From the NCBI GenBank assembly GCA_033239125.1, contig BSWB01000003.1:29031001-29095000 (forward strand): a stretch of 64,000 nt of DNA, given 5' to 3'. This document shows positions 44,767 through 58,435 of the stretch, piece by piece. The translations under genes and the position numbers were made by a program. The first letter of the stretch is position 1; the number at the start of each line of letters is the position of its first letter. Source of the stretch: Fagopyrum homotropicum. Its lineage: Eukaryota; Streptophyta; Magnoliopsida; Caryophyllales; Polygonaceae. The notes beneath the pieces are model-generated. The model was not told the DNA's origin. It searched no databases and worked only from the letters and a program-made list of their open reading frames with translations.

Positions 44767-47374
44767 GCACTCCCTCGACTGATACAGGTGAACTCCGGGT
44801 GAATACCGTCTACTCTCTATGGTCATGCCAACATGTAAAACCACTTTCCCCACTCGCTCTAAGATTTCAAAAAGGTCGTTATACCGGAACTTAACTTCCT
44901 TCTCGGGTCTCTCTCAATGCAGCATTTTCATTTTGCTCCTCTTTGGTTTTTGTCAAACCAACTTTGATGTTACGTTTCCTAAATTCTTGTGGCCATTCCA
45001 AGTAACGAAGGAAGTACCTTTCTTTGCACCGCTTCTACTAATGATACCATTATGCTCTTACTTTTACATCATTCCTCACTACCCAATCAAGACCTTGTCT
45101 TGGAGAATCACTTGTCCACTTCAAACTCATAATACCTCACGGTGAATCGAAACAGTTGCACCAATAAATCCCCTCTTAACTCTCAGCATATTTTCAATTC
45201 TTCGTCTCATTCAATACTTCATTATCATCCGTAGTAGGCTACCATAAAAGGTGTTACACAACTTCTCCCTTCACATATCTGGTAAAGTTCAGCACTTCTA
45301 AGATAACTTGTAACTTCTTTCACATCTTTCGGGGTTTGCCATCCCAAGACAACTTGTCAAACATCTTCTCTCTTTTTCAAGAGTAGACCCAAAATATCTC
45401 CTCCGGGCATCAGTAAGCCCATATGGAGTAACTACAACTCGTAGTAACCCTGGTTGGTCCGGAATGCCGTGCTTGCAATATCCGAGTCTCGAATTCTCAA
45501 ACGGTGACAATCAAACCTTAAATTATTCTCATAAGAGACTACCGACCCTTGCAACTAATCGAGTAGATCTCCCATTCGTTGTACGGGATACTTGTCCTTC
45601 ATTGTTATTTGGCTCAACTTATAATAAGCAATGTACAAACGGAGATTGTTGTCTCTCTCTTCTCTGACTGGTGTTCTCTATAATAACTTCAAATAAAAAT
45701 TTCAAAACATCTTCCCATATGAACTTCAAATTAAGAGTTCATGATACACATCCAACGTGAACTTCAAATCATCTTGATGGTAAATCCACCTTCCGATGCA
45801 TTAGAATCCGTTCTATCTCGGGTTTTAGCTTTTCTTCTCCCATCACATATCGTAAGATATCGACACAATCTTGTCTTAACATTGGTCAAGTGGTTCACCC
45901 CGATCTGTTGAGGTGACGTCCATCGAACACGTGGTTTAATACTTCCTTAGCTGCAATATTCACCGTCCTCATTCAAAGATCCTTCATCTCCATAACTCAG
46001 GAGACTTGCTCTAATCATCGTTTTAAGGTTTCACACTTATGTGAAGTCATGAAGGTCCAAACTGCAGGACTTAATTATGCCTTATAATATATTAGTATTA
46101 CCTTCTTCGTATTCTACCAAAGCTTGCCTCATTCCTTCGAGTAGGTGTTGAACTTACTCCCTTTTCTTATGTAACGTCCAATCGACGGTAGAGGTTCTAA
46201 CCTCACTCTTTCATGTATTTCTTGTACATCTCACATCGACTTCAAACTTCAAAACTTCAGTCTTCCCTTACTATTGTTGGTCACCTTAGGTATTTCTCGG
46301 TATTCTATGTACAACTACAATGAAAGTCTCTTCTTACGGTTGATCAACTAGCTCTCCTTACCATGATCAAACCTTAAAAGTTGTAACCCGTGTCGTTCCC
46401 CCATATGTCAAACCCATGACCTAAGAAGGTCGCGTAAGATCGTTACAATCTCCTCCTCAGAGGTCTTGTTATAACTACTTGCTTGAACTCGTTCAATATT
46501 ATTTTATTTAAGACAAACGCGCGTCCATTGATGTACCTCCTTACTATTGACATTGATCCACCGCGAATACTCCAAGTTCTTGTTCCCGATCCTATATGTT
46601 CCCATAGTCTTGTTTACTCTTCCCATCTACACACATGAATAGACAACCCGCACTTGTGCGTTCTCAGTTGCCACCCATAAGCTTGTATCTGACCTTCTTC
46701 GTAGTTAACGACTTACCCTCCTATCATACTTCCATGCTACCGTAATCCTGAAAGGATACCCTCTCGGGGTACTTTGTCTTAACTTCACTCACTCATTTTA
46801 CTCTACTTCAACTCCGTCAACTCTTTCTACACTCCTCTCTTCCTTCCGCTTATGTATGCTAACCCTACCTACCCAACACTCTCGTCTCATATGTCCCACC
46901 TTTATAGGCTTAACCGCTCTTCATAATCTTTAGCAAATTCACTCCTTAAATATTCTGACATTAATTAGCCTCCACTCGCATCCTTCTTGGTTGATAACTT
47001 AAGCTCTTTGATCCAGCTCCTTGTTTTCTCTTTCATCTTCTTAAGATCATCCTCCTCACACACTTCCTCCTTCTTAGCGTTGATTAGTCTTATCACAATG
47101 GCGGAAATCTATTGACTCTCACGGTAATTCCAATATGTAAATTTTCACCAGGTGATCCTCCTCGTTACTACACCCTCCGTAAGCTTAACTTCCGGTTCTC
47201 GTCAATCTTTCAAAATTCTTTGACCACTCTTTTCATCTTGACTCCCATATTTAGGAGAACCTATTAAAACTCGTCTTACTTAAAATGCCACTTTTATTCT
47301 CGAGCAAGAATGTAGTCCTCTTTACTTGATTCGCATCTTTAGTTGTCCACGCGTCTTCTCGAAGAACTTAAGTT
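44767..47374 (-). pseudogene. G2b internal region, piece 2 (inverted)
   Basis: Continuation of 33831-34119 after the G2c insertion. Read on the minus strand, 45298-45510 gives YGLTDARRRYFGSTLEKE, the same RT-to-downstream junction as in G2a and G2c. Integrase C-terminal-like sequence lies at 44770-44930, and the 'dropped palm' part follows upstream. No frame is intact, and no primer site or 5' LTR is found on the far side. The right end is replaced by filler at 47375. Confidence 0.7.
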
Positions 47375-47414
47375 CATTGATGTGTGTTTAGGAGCACCTA
47401 TTAAAACTCGTCTC
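47375..47414. other. Templated filler DNA at a breakpoint
   Basis: The first 15 bases (CATTGATGTGTGTTT, 47375-47389) copy 47447-47461 on the right. The rest (TTTAGGAGCACCTATTAAAA onward, 47388-47414) copies 47250-47280 on the left with one change. The two copies overlap by TTT. This is the expected product of end joining with template switching between flanking sequences. Confidence 0.7.
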
Positions 47415-48175
47415 CTAACTTACTTAGCTCGTATTCCTTGTATTAGCATTGATGTGTGTTTGGTGATGTGTGTTTATTGTTTATTGTTTATAACAACTAA
47501 ACCAGAATTAGGATTACCGACCTTTATATTATTTTGGCCCAAGTGTATGATAACCGGCGGTGACAACTTCTCTGGCTCCCGCTAGAGCTAGGAGGTTCTC
47601 AGCGACTATCCCGTGTTGATAGACGGTCGGATGCATCAGTACCATTCCATGCCGGTAAGTAGGGACCTAGGCGAGTTTCAGTGACTCTCGTGTCACAACC
47701 TAAGTTGAATTAGAACGGGATATGACTTAATAATAAAAAGATAATAAACCGGACTTGTGTGTTTTGGTGTATATTGTGTGTTATGTTGATTTACTTGTGT
47801 TTGTGCCTTTCACCTTGATTCTAATGCTTCGAATATTAGCTAACGGTTTCATACCAATTGTTGTAGATTGCCTTGCAGGTTCCTTGAATGCGGCCGAGAG
47901 ATCCGGAAAAGTGGGCAGCCGGGCTTCCGTCCATTTTAGGATTGAGTTTTGGGTGGAGCCAAGTTTGAATATTGTATTTATTGTATGTTGTATGGCTTTT
48001 AGTCTTTGAGGTTGTATTTTCGGCTGAAGTCCTTTGTTGTATTCTTTCGGGTTTTTCTTTTCATTGCATAAAAATATATTTTGGTTTTTTTTGCCTTTAT
48101 TTGTGCCATGTTGCAAGATCCGGTGAAATTGTTGTCAAGCTAAGGGTCGGGACCCATTGTGAGGTTCTAACCCGT
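47415..48175 (+). repeat. G2-type LTR fragment (3' part)
   Basis: It matches G2c LTR positions 36437-37223, from CTTACTTAGCTCGTATTC to the GAGGTT-TAACCCG stretch, with several percent divergence and small indels. It is joined to filler on the left and cut by G1b at 48176. Short frames here are coincidental. Confidence 0.8.
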
Positions 48176-51100
48176 TGTAATATCCGGAATTTTTTTTCAT
48201 TTCATTTAATTCCGTAGCAAACCGGAGTTTAATCCGTTGATTTCCTCTATCTACCTAGTAGTACACTATCTCAAAATTTCATCATTTTATGTAACCTCAC
48301 TTCACATAAAATGATAGAATTTTATATCAAACCCTAATCTGTCAAACCCTAGTTTTATCATGACATGTCCTTGACAAAGTCATGACACCCCTTTGACGAG
48401 ACCAAGACGAGATCATGACAAGGCCATGCATGGGCTTGGCAAGACAATGACGAGTTTTGACAAGAACTTGACAACATCAGCCCACTCTAATTCTTACCTA
48501 GTTTTCAGCCCATATTTCTTGTTGGATTTACATGCCAACCCATTGCTTCTCACTTGTCTGACGGATTTGAGCAGCCCACGAAGCCCAGCTTGAAGCAGCC
48601 CAGTTACCTCAGCATGTGCTGTCCAGGAACGTGTAGCAACCTTGAAGATTGGGCAAGAACCGTTAGCTCCTTCTCTCCTCATCTCTTTGTAACGGCCCTA
48701 AGATCACGCAGATATCACAGCACGAAGATCCTTTCCTTTTCAGCCACGCCTCATTCTGTCCAAGTTCACGCAGCGATCTTCCCTTCCTTCTTCTGCCTCG
48801 ATTCACGCAAGCCACAATTTTTCCTTTCGTTGCTGCATCAACGTACAGACCCTCAACAACCGACAGCAGGCTCCTCGCACACAGATGAAGTTGCCACCGT
48901 CTTTTGCATCTCGCACAACAGGCTCCTCGCACACCAGGCTCCTCCTTTGTGCACTCGGACCCCAAGAACAAAAGAGCCGGACCACGCCTTGCCTCCTCCA
49001 CGCTGCGGTTGAAACACGCCCAAGTCTACATAGCGATCTTCTACTTCCCTCCTGTACAAGAGCGACTCTTCCCTCCGCTAGACAAACGACAAACCGAGAG
49101 GAGGCAAGGACCTACGTCTGGATCGATCACACAATCTCGAGCCTCCTGTGCAGCCACTCTCTCGCAAGCCCTATAGGAACCAGGTGAGAGTTTTAAGCCT
49201 TCATCCTCCCTCCATAGCTGTGTGTAAAGAAGATGTATAAACCTTGTGTTACGCCCACCTCAGGAATCGAACTTGGGAGCTCTAGCCCTCTTGGACCTTG
49301 TCCTTAGACGCTGCAGGTGAGTCTCGAAACTGAGACCTTCTACACTCTTAGTTTTGAATGTCCAGAAACAGTGTGGAGAAAGCATGTTTGAACCTCTTTT
49401 TCGATGTCTTAGACACGAAATCTACCGTTCAATTTTTAGTATATTATAGGCTGATATGCATAGAATGATGTATCAAAATTTGGGACTTATGCAACGGTGG
49501 GATTTAGAGTTATTGAGGCTCAAAGTTGACTCCTCACACAGTTTTCATAATTGTGCTGAGTGTTAGAAAAAACAGCATGTGATGCTGTTTTGAGAGATAG
49601 TTTTGAATGAGAGTTTAATCTTTGTTTGACTTGAATTTTGGATATGATATAGTTGGCATATTGTGGTGGAACATATTAAAATTTGGGATGAATCCAGCAA
49701 GTAGTTTAGGAGTTATGAATTTTTGAAGTTGAGACCTAAAACAGTTTTCTGGATGTTTGTTGAGTGCTGGAATTTTTTCTGGGTTGTGCAGTCATGTTTG
49801 AGCTTAAGTTCGGATATCTTAGAAACATAATCCACCGTTCAATTTTTAACATATTATAGAGTGTCTTGCATAGTGTGGTGTATCAAAAGTTGGGGTTGAT
49901 CCAACGGTTGGATTTAGATCTATGAAGGTCCAAAGTGGACTGACTGAGCAGTTAAGAAATACTCAGTTTTTGGCTAAGTCTGAATTTCTGGTTTAGGAAT
50001 TGACTTTGAGAATTTGTGTAGAAGTGATTATTATGTATTTTTGGGAAATTCTGACTACTATGGATAGAGTGCATTGCATAAAAGAGTTAGAGATTTTTGT
50101 TAGACTTTTTATATTTTTATTCGGTTCTCATATCTTAAGCCAAAGTCGGACCTTGACGACTTTTTATGAAAGTCAAGGATGTAGTTAACTCTTCTAAATC
50201 TTTAGCAAACTTTCTTTTGTGAGTTTGAGTGTGGTTATGAGTTCCAAAGAATAGTTTAGAACTTTGTTATGGGATTTTATAAAGTTTCGGGACCAGGGGT
50301 AAAACTGTCAATTATCCGTATAAGGGTATTTTGGTAATTTATCTCATGATAGAGTTAAATATCTTAGAAGTCAGAGACTTCTAATTATGTGGGATACATT
50401 ATTGACCCACTTGCCTTTTATAACAGGCGGTTGAGTTCCTGCGGTTACAGACCGAGTCGAGATAGCGAGATTATGTTTGAATTCAAGTAAGTCCTTTGGG
50501 CTTACTTAGTTGACTTCTAGATATGAGTATGAATAATGGTAGTGGTGTGTGATTGAGATGCTTATAGTTATATTTTAGTAATATTTATATACCGACCTAT
50601 ACCTTGGCATAAGAGTAACGGGCGGTGGCATTCTGCTCAGTTATCTTGAGGGCGCTGGGGGTTTCTTTAGGGACTAGTCCACACTCGGTTTGTAGTGATG
50701 CTACCGGCGGAGGTAAGCTAGACCTACACCCAGTTGGATAAGGAACGGAGGCGAGAACTCTTAAGATTCTCGTGCCACAACTGTAAAATGGAATAAGGTG
50801 AATCACTTAACTACTAAATAATAACCGGTTTGTGTGCTAGCATGATGATTGTTTATGTTACCTTGTTTGTGTTTGTGCTATCCTTATTCTGCTTATATTT
50901 GGTTTGTTAGCTTACGGTTTATCCGTGTTGTAGATCTGTAGAGATAAATAGTTGAAGAGAGATTCGGAACGGATGGTCAGCCGGGTCCACGTACTCATTA
51001 GATGGGGGTGGGGGAGTCTCCCATACAGTATGCATGTTATGTATATGTTTATGTTTTATAAGGCTGTCACATGTGTACATTCATACAATAAAAATATTAT

Positions 51101-51233
51101 GTTGCGAAATTGTTTTAAGTACATTTGTGCCTTGTTGTAAGATCCAAGTAATGTTGTTGTTAAACCAAGGTCGGGACCCATTGTGAGGTCCTAACCAGTA
51201 ACTCCCTGAGTTCCGAGAATTTGGGGTGTTACA
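48176..51233 (+). repeat. G1b 5' LTR
   Basis: It starts TGTAATATCC and ends TTTGGGGTGTTACA. The 12-bp inverted repeat ATCATTTTATGT/ACATAAAATGAT occurs once (48281-48315). Two donor-like sequences, ACCAGGTGAGAG near 49178 and GCAGGTGAGTCTCG near 49314, follow the GC-rich leader part. Frames at 48393-49187 appear on both strands and are not treated as genes. Confidence 0.88.
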
Positions 51234-54200
51234 ACATGGTATCAGAGCTCTGGGTTGGCAACAATGGCACTTGAAATCTTCTAAAAGACCGAATGTATAA
51301 AATCACTAGAACCCGAAAGGGGTCTAAGATTTTCAAAACGGATTTCTGATTTTACACACGTGCATAGTCGGGTTGTTGGGTTAGTAGTACGGCGGACCAC
51401 CATCGTTCTCCATGGATCTCTGCAACTTGGAATGATAAGTGAGTTCGTATATAGACTTATATTGATATGTTTTAATGTATGATTATATAAATGTGTATGT
51501 TTAGCATGTTAGTATCCTAAAGGATACCTTATATCCTTTAGTTATGATATCATGAATCGCTTATCGCCTCATGATAAATCGGTAACGGACTTGAAGAGTT
51601 TTCAACACAAGATAATAGATTCAGACCGAGGATTTAGTGTTATACTCTGGTGGGCGTCCTTGTGACAATATAAATCATCCGAAGAACGAGTGGGCAAAGA
51701 AGTACAGATGTGGAGACAATTTTCACCACAAGTACCGTCCGATGGGAAAGGAATCCCCGAGTCAACTTAGGCAGAAGGAACAGGAAGTCATACAAGGGAC
51801 TTGGTCGTATGAGGCTGAGAGATGAATTAGAAGCATCATGTAAGAAACGACGAGAGGTCGGATTAGAGATAACGATAAGGGAACAAGAATCATACAGAAC
51901 GGAGTACAACCAAGATTTGCAGAATAAAAGATGTTACAATCAAGGCAAACGCCGCCACATGTAAGCATGGGCATGAGAGTACAAAGAAGATAAGGTGCTG
52001 ACCTGAGGTGAAGAATTAAAGGAGTACAAGACAACCATTGGCAATTGAGTTTAAAGACGTGAAATAAATTTCATCATCATAGAGACAGTTTGACTTACTC
52101 AGAGATACAAGAGTTTGCAAGAAATCATGACGTAAGTATCAAATACAGTAGAAGTCTGAAATTAAGACAACGGAATTCTATAAATGTGGCATTACAACAC
52201 AACACCAAACTAATGGAAGAATGTGGGAAAGTTATTTTGATGGACTAGAGAGTCCATAATAACTTCTCATTCACATAAAGATCTAAGTTACCAACATTAA
52301 CGGTCATATCAGGGAAACACGAACAAACGATGAACAAAGTAAGAAGAATTGTGAAGAGACGCTTACAAGTTATCGTGGAAGACTTAATAAACCCTTTGAA
52401 GACAGATGGATGTTAGGACTAGACTCAGAAGAGTATAGTGATTCCATAAGAGAACAAGAGAAGTGCAGACTTGGAAGGAGTTGGAGGAGTGTTAACCAAG
52501 AAATTGGAGGAGATAGATTTCACCAAGTGTATCAAACTTCAAAGAGATCGAAGAACAGTAAGTCGGGAATCTTATAGAAGGTCAACTACACACTGGTTGG
52601 TAAAATCGGAGACATAAAACGTGCGGGTCAACTAGTAGTAACTGGTTGACAGATAAGGAGGATAACCAAAGACTTATGAAAGAATTTTATAGACATCTGG
52701 AGGATCCTTCAAGAGATCAACGGCGACAAATGTGAAGTTAAATTGGTACACGTACTAGTTACCTAATAAATAACACAGATCGAGTCGCGTCAGTCACTTT
52801 AATTAAGAACTTAAGAAGAAAGATTAGGCGAACAGGAATGAACCCCTTTTGTTATTTGAGACCAAGGGAATGGTGTAAGGGATTTACTACCTACTGGCTA
52901 GGAAAAAGGTACATATCACAACTAGTACAGACGGATTTTAAAAGGAGAACTAGAGGAGTAAGAAGTATACACTTTAGATAAGGTTCTATGTCCGCCAAGA
53001 CAGATTGTGCGTATCATTTCATACAAGGAAGAATGATGATTCTCCTGTGATATATGTGGAAGAAACCCTTGTGACTAAGAGATGCATGGAGAGAAGAGTT
53101 ACAATTGAGTGTAAGAGCGAAGATAGAACCCACAAGTGTAGAGAAGTTTTGACCTCGTCAGAGAGATAAAAAGTGGTGAGGAATCACGAAGTCAGTATCA
53201 AAAGGAGTAGGAGGCCGGTAGCCGAGTCAATGGAGTTCAACAGAGAAATATTATAAACAACACAAATGAAGGAACATGTGAGAATGACCTAGGGGACTCG
53301 AGAAAGAGAGTTGACTCTAAGGAAAACGGCAATGAAAGAGATAGAACGAGCTAACGAAGGGAAAGGGATTAACCAAGTAGTTGGTGCTTACCAGGAATTT
53401 TATGCCAGTAGAAGTATAAGAAGAGTGAGTACGAGATATTGAGGTAAGTCAACTGTAGGCTAATCCATGTCAATGGAGGACGTGCAATTGTTGCTGGTAT
53501 TGGTGAGTTATGTGCCGTTAAGAAGAGATATTCGTGACTGTGGATTTATGAATTAGCCTTACCGATGCCTTGGAGGATTTCCTCAAGTAGGTAATGACAA
53601 CCTTCTTTGATTAATTAAAGGCATGAAGAGAATTGTGTTAGAGATTTCTTATTGGCTGGTTAGGATCAAACTCCGGATGAGTCAGAGAGTTTGGATCCGT
53701 GTTAGAAGAATTCCAAAATTTAACGGGAGAGGTCGTCTTACAATCATTATCTTAGTTCCTTAAGGCAAGTAAGGAAGGTAATTGGTATTTCACCCGGATA
53801 GGACTTATGGTGTAATTGAGAGGGAGAGTTCTAGAGTCAATCATTGTGGACACATAGAAAATGTTCTTATAATTATCAAAGTAGCGCAGCAAAAGCGTGA
53901 TGAGTCCTAACCCACAGAACAAGAAACTCTAGAGTACTGAAAATGACGTGTCGAGTTTAAGACGATGATAATATGTGAAATGTATTTCGTTTAAAAGGAA
54001 CGTGAAATAGGCTACGTGGAGTGACAAGAAATTTTGTAGAGAAACTGTATCACCAACTAGATTGATGAGAAAGTATGTGCACGTAGAAGTATAGAAAGAA
54101 AGTGGTACCCCATTATACATCCAAGTGAAGCATGCCGACCTAGCCACATGTTGGCAGAGCAGTAAAATTGGAATTTAATACCTAGCATGGTACTTTAGAA

Positions 54201-55402
54201 CGAGTTTCTTGATGAAATGAGAAAGGAAGTAACGAAGTAATAAAGGTGTTGTGTAGGGCCTGCACTAACAAGCTCAAGGTGAGTAACTATCAAGTTGAAT
54301 CGAAAGACAGATAAGAAAAAGAAGCTACGGGAGTGTACTTACAGACCAGTACTCGTAAATATAGAAAACATAATCTCAAGAGTGGAGTATAAGAAGAATT
54401 TTATCTCGGAACGGAGTCGAGTTGCGTTTTGAGTAAGAGGGATATTATAGGACACAAGGCAATGTTAACAACTATTGAGTAGTGAAAGCAAATGACGGTG
54501 ATGTGAGATCACCTTGTATCTAATACCGTCATTCCGGACATATTGTATGTCACTCAAGACCTTTTGCCTGAGTGTGTAATCAAGTAAACACAATGAAGGG
54601 AAGAAAGTTGACTAGGTTATTTTCTGTACGGTCATTAAAGGACCTAGAGGTGAGTTGCAAAATGTGACCACTTGAGGCTGTAAAGTGGTTTATAAGTGAT
54701 TGATGGACTAGTAATCCTCACCCTATTGGAGAGTGTAACCCTAGTTTTCTACGGATTCAGTTAGAGGTATACTTACGAGACAAAAGTTAGGACATCGGCT
54801 TAGAGAGTCGGGCAATGAAGCCGGATGATACCGGTGAGATATCTAGTTACCACACTAGAACGTGTAGTAGGCACTTGTGAGGTCTGTACATAAAAAGATT
54901 TCAGAGTGAGTGGTTTATAAAAAGCCGACGAGGCTACCAAGAATACTATGTATAGTATGAGACATAACCTTTTAGAGACCTTTATGGAGATAGTTGTAAT
55001 CTAGGGAACGACGAGTTAGGGCTTGACCCTATATCTGTGTTATGTTGTCTGACTGCTTGTTTAATTCATGCTTGAGTGCTTAGTCAGTGTGTTATTGATG
55101 ACCTTGATATGCAGAATACTTACATGTGGAAACGATGACTCTTGTGCGATAACAAGCTGATACATTAGATTCGTACCTTGAGAGCTGACCTTCTGACTGG
55201 CGTACTTTAAGTTTCGGGGCAAAACTTATTCTAAGGGGGGATTGATCTAATACCCGGAAATAATTCTTTAGGCTATTTCGGAAACAAATTAGAACTCGAC
55301 AGTTGTGACCTCTTTCCGGCGCTTTAGTTCTTTTGTATGGCCTCTAATGTTACGAGTCTTCTTTTAAGTTTCGGGACGAAACTTATTTTAAGGGGGCACT
55401 GA
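51234..55402 (+). pseudogene. G1b internal region, gag and pol remnants
   Basis: Zinc-knuckle-like remnants can be read near 51690-51740 (KYRCGDNFHHKYRP) and 51928-51962 (RCYNQGKRRHM), placing decayed gag early in the region. Later parts have many stops, and I could not place a catalytic RT box or integrase core. Two copies of the palindrome-plus-purine-tract module lie at 55209-55250 and 55366-55402, 157 bp apart, as in G1a. Confidence 0.62.
51237..51248 (+). other. Primer binding site, tRNA-iMet type (G1b)
   Basis: TGGTATCAGAGC, three bases after the LTR. Confidence 0.92.
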
Positions 55403-58400
55403 TGTAATATCAATAATTTTTTTTTTTCATTTCATTTAATTCCGTAGCAAACCGGAGTTTAATCCGTTGATTTCCTCTATCTACCTAGTAGTACACTATC
55501 TCAAAATTTCATCATTTTATGTAACCTCACTTCACATAAAATGATAGAATTTTATATCAAACCCTAATCTATCAAACCCTAGTTTTATCATGACATGTCC
55601 TTGACAAAGTAATGACACCCCTTTGACGAGACCAAGACGAGATCATGACAAGGCCATGCATGGGCTTGGCAAGACAATGACGAGTTTTGACAAGAACTTG
55701 ACAACATCATCCCACTCTAAATCTTACCTAGTTTTCAACCCATATTTCTTGTTGGATTTACATGCCAACCCATTGCTTCTCACTTGTCTGACGGATTTGA
55801 GCAGCCCACGAAGCCCAGCTTGAAGCAGCCCAGTTACCTCAGCATGTGCTGTCCAGGAACGTGTAGCAGCCTTGAAGATTGGGCAAGAACCGTCAGCTCC
55901 TTCTCTCCTCATCTCTTTGTAACGGCCCTAAGATCACGCAGATATCACAGCACGAAGATCCTTTCCTTTTCAGCCACGCCTCATTCTGTCCAGGTTCACG
56001 CAGTGATCTTCCCTTCCTTCTTCTGCCTCGATTCACGCAAGCCACAATTTTTCCTTTCGTTGCTGCATCGACGTACAGACCCTCAGCAACCGACAACAGG
56101 CTCCTCGCACACAGATGAAGTTGGCACCGTCTTTTGCATCTCGCACAGCAGGGTCGTCGCATAGCAGGCTCCTCCTTTGTGCACTCGGACGCCAAGAACA
56201 AAAGAGCCGGACCACGCCTTGCCTCCTCCACGTTGCGGTTGAAACACGCCCAAGTCTACACAGCGATCTTCTGCCTCCCTCCTATACAAGAGTGACTCTT
56301 CCCTCCGCTAGAAAGACGACAAACCGAGAGGAGGCATGGACCTACGTCTGGATCGATCACACAACCAGAAGCACCACCATCTCGAGCCTCCTGTGCAGCC
56401 ACTCTCTCGCAAGCCCTATAGGAACCAGGTGAGAGTTTTAAGCCTTCATCCTCCCTCCATAGCTGTGTGTAAAGAAGATGTCTAAACCTTGTGTTACGCC
56501 CACCTCAGGAATCGAACTTGGGAGCTCTAGCCCTCCTGGACCTTGTCCTTAGACGCTGCAGGTGAGTCTCGAAACTGAGACCTTCTACACTCTTAGTTTT
56601 GAATGTCCATAAACAGTGTGGAGAAAGCATGTTTGAACCTCTTTTTCGATGTCTTAGACACGAAATCTACCGTTCAATTTTTAGTATATTATAGGCTGAT
56701 ATGCATAGAATGATGTATCAAAATTTGGGACTTATGCAACGGTGGGATTTAGAGTTATTGAGGCTCAAAGTTGACTCCTCACACAGTTTTTATAATTGTG
56801 CTGAGTGTTAGGAAAAACAGCATGTGATGCTGTTTTGAGAGATAGTTTTGAATGAGAGTTTGATCTCTGTTTGACTTGAATTTTGGATATGATATAGTTG
56901 GCATATTGTGGTGGAACATATTAAAATTTGGGATGAATCCAACAAGTAGTTTAGGAGTTATGAATTTTTGAAGTTGAGACCTTAAACAGTTTTCTGGATG
57001 TTTGTTGAGTGCTGGATTTTTTCTGGGTTGTGCAGTCATGTTTGAGCTTAAGTTAGGATACCTTAGAAACATAATCCACCGTTCCATTTTTAACATATTA
57101 TATAGTGTCTTGCATAGTGTGGTGTATCAAAAGTTGGGGTTGATCCAACGGTTGGATTTAGATCTATGAAGGTCCAAAGTGGGCTGACTGAGCAGTTAAG
57201 AAATACTCAGTTTTTGGCTAAGTCTGAATTTCTGGTTTAGGAACTGACTTTGAGAATTAGTGTAGAAGTGATTATTATGTATTTTTGGGAAATTCTGACT
57301 ACTATGGATAGAGTGCATAGCATAAAAGAGTTAGAGATTTTTGTTAGACTTTTTATATTTTTATTCGGTTCTCATATCTTAAGCCAAAGTCGGACCTTGA
57401 CGACTTTTTATGAAAGTCAAGAATGTAGTTAACTCTTCTAAATCTTTAGCAAACTTTCTTTTGAGAGTTTGAGTGTGGTTATGAGTTCCAAAGAATAGTT
57501 TGGAACTTTGTTATGGGATTTTATAAAGTTTCGGGACCAGGGGTAAAACAGTCAATTATCCGTATAAGGGTATTTTGGTAATTTATCTGATGATAGAGTT
57601 AAATATCTTAGAAGTCAGAGACTTCTAATTAAGTGGGATACATTATTGACCCACTTGCTTTTATAACAGGCGGTTGAGTTCCTGCGGTTACAGACCGAGT
57701 CGAGATAGCGAGATTATGTTTGAATTCAGGTAAGTCCTTTGGGCTTACTTAGTTGACTTCTAGATTTGAGTATGAATAATGGTAGTGGTGTGTGAATGAG
57801 ATGCTTATAGTTATATTTTAGTAATATTTATATACCGACCTATACCTTGGCCTAAGAGTAACGGGCGGTGACATTCTGCTCAGTTAGCTTGAGCGCGCTG
57901 GGGTTTCTTTAGGGACTAGTCCACACTCGGTTTGTAGTGATGCTACCGGCGGAGGTAAGCTAGACCTACACCCAGTGGGATAAGGAACGGAGGCGAGAAC
58001 TCTTAAGATTCTCGTGCCACAACTGTAAAATGGAATAAGGTGAATCACTTAACTACTAAATAATAACCGGTTTGTGTGCTAGCATGATGATTGTTTATGT
58101 TACCTTGTTTGTGTTTGTGCTATCCTTATTCTGCTTATATTTGGTTTGTTAGCTTACGGTTTATCCGTGTTGTAGATCTGTAGAGATAAATAGTTGCAGA
58201 GAGATTCGGAACGGATGGTCAACCGGGTCCACGTACTCATTAGATGGGGGCGGGGGAGTCTCCCATACAGTATGCATGTTATGTTTATGTTTTATAAGGC
58301 TGTCACATGTGTACATTCATACAATAAAAATATTATGTTTCGAAATTATTTTAAGTACATTTGTGCCTTGTTGTAAGATCAAAGTAATGTTGTTGTTAAA

Positions 58401-58435
58401 CCAAGGTCGGGACCCATTGTGAGGTCCTAACCAGT
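55403..58435 (+). repeat. G1b 3' LTR, 3' end truncated
   Basis: Closely similar to 48176-51233, with scattered substitutions and small indels, including a ~13-bp insertion near 56366. The start reads TGTAATATCAATAA instead of TGTAATATCCGG. It stops at CCAGT, about 34 bp short of the LTR end. The hairpin is kept (55511-55545). Confidence 0.87.

Larger units (their letters stand above)
48176..58435 (+). mobile_element. G1b: second G1 element, 3-kb LTRs, decayed interior
   Basis: It has LTRs at 48176-51233 and 55403-58435, a tRNA-iMet primer site at 51237, and a duplicated purine-tract module before the 3' LTR. Its interior (4.17 kb) has no intact domain. The 3' LTR lacks its last ~34 bp, and what follows is unrelated, so the far end was deleted and the target duplication cannot be confirmed (left flank CCCGT). 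It shares LTR start, hairpin and 3' structure with G1a but is clearly diverged in sequence. Confidence 0.87.

Noticed and set aside
48393..49187. Frames in the G1b LTR with a second set at 55623-56432
   Set aside because: Same situation as above: several overlapping frames on both strands, no domain, and changed ends between LTR copies.
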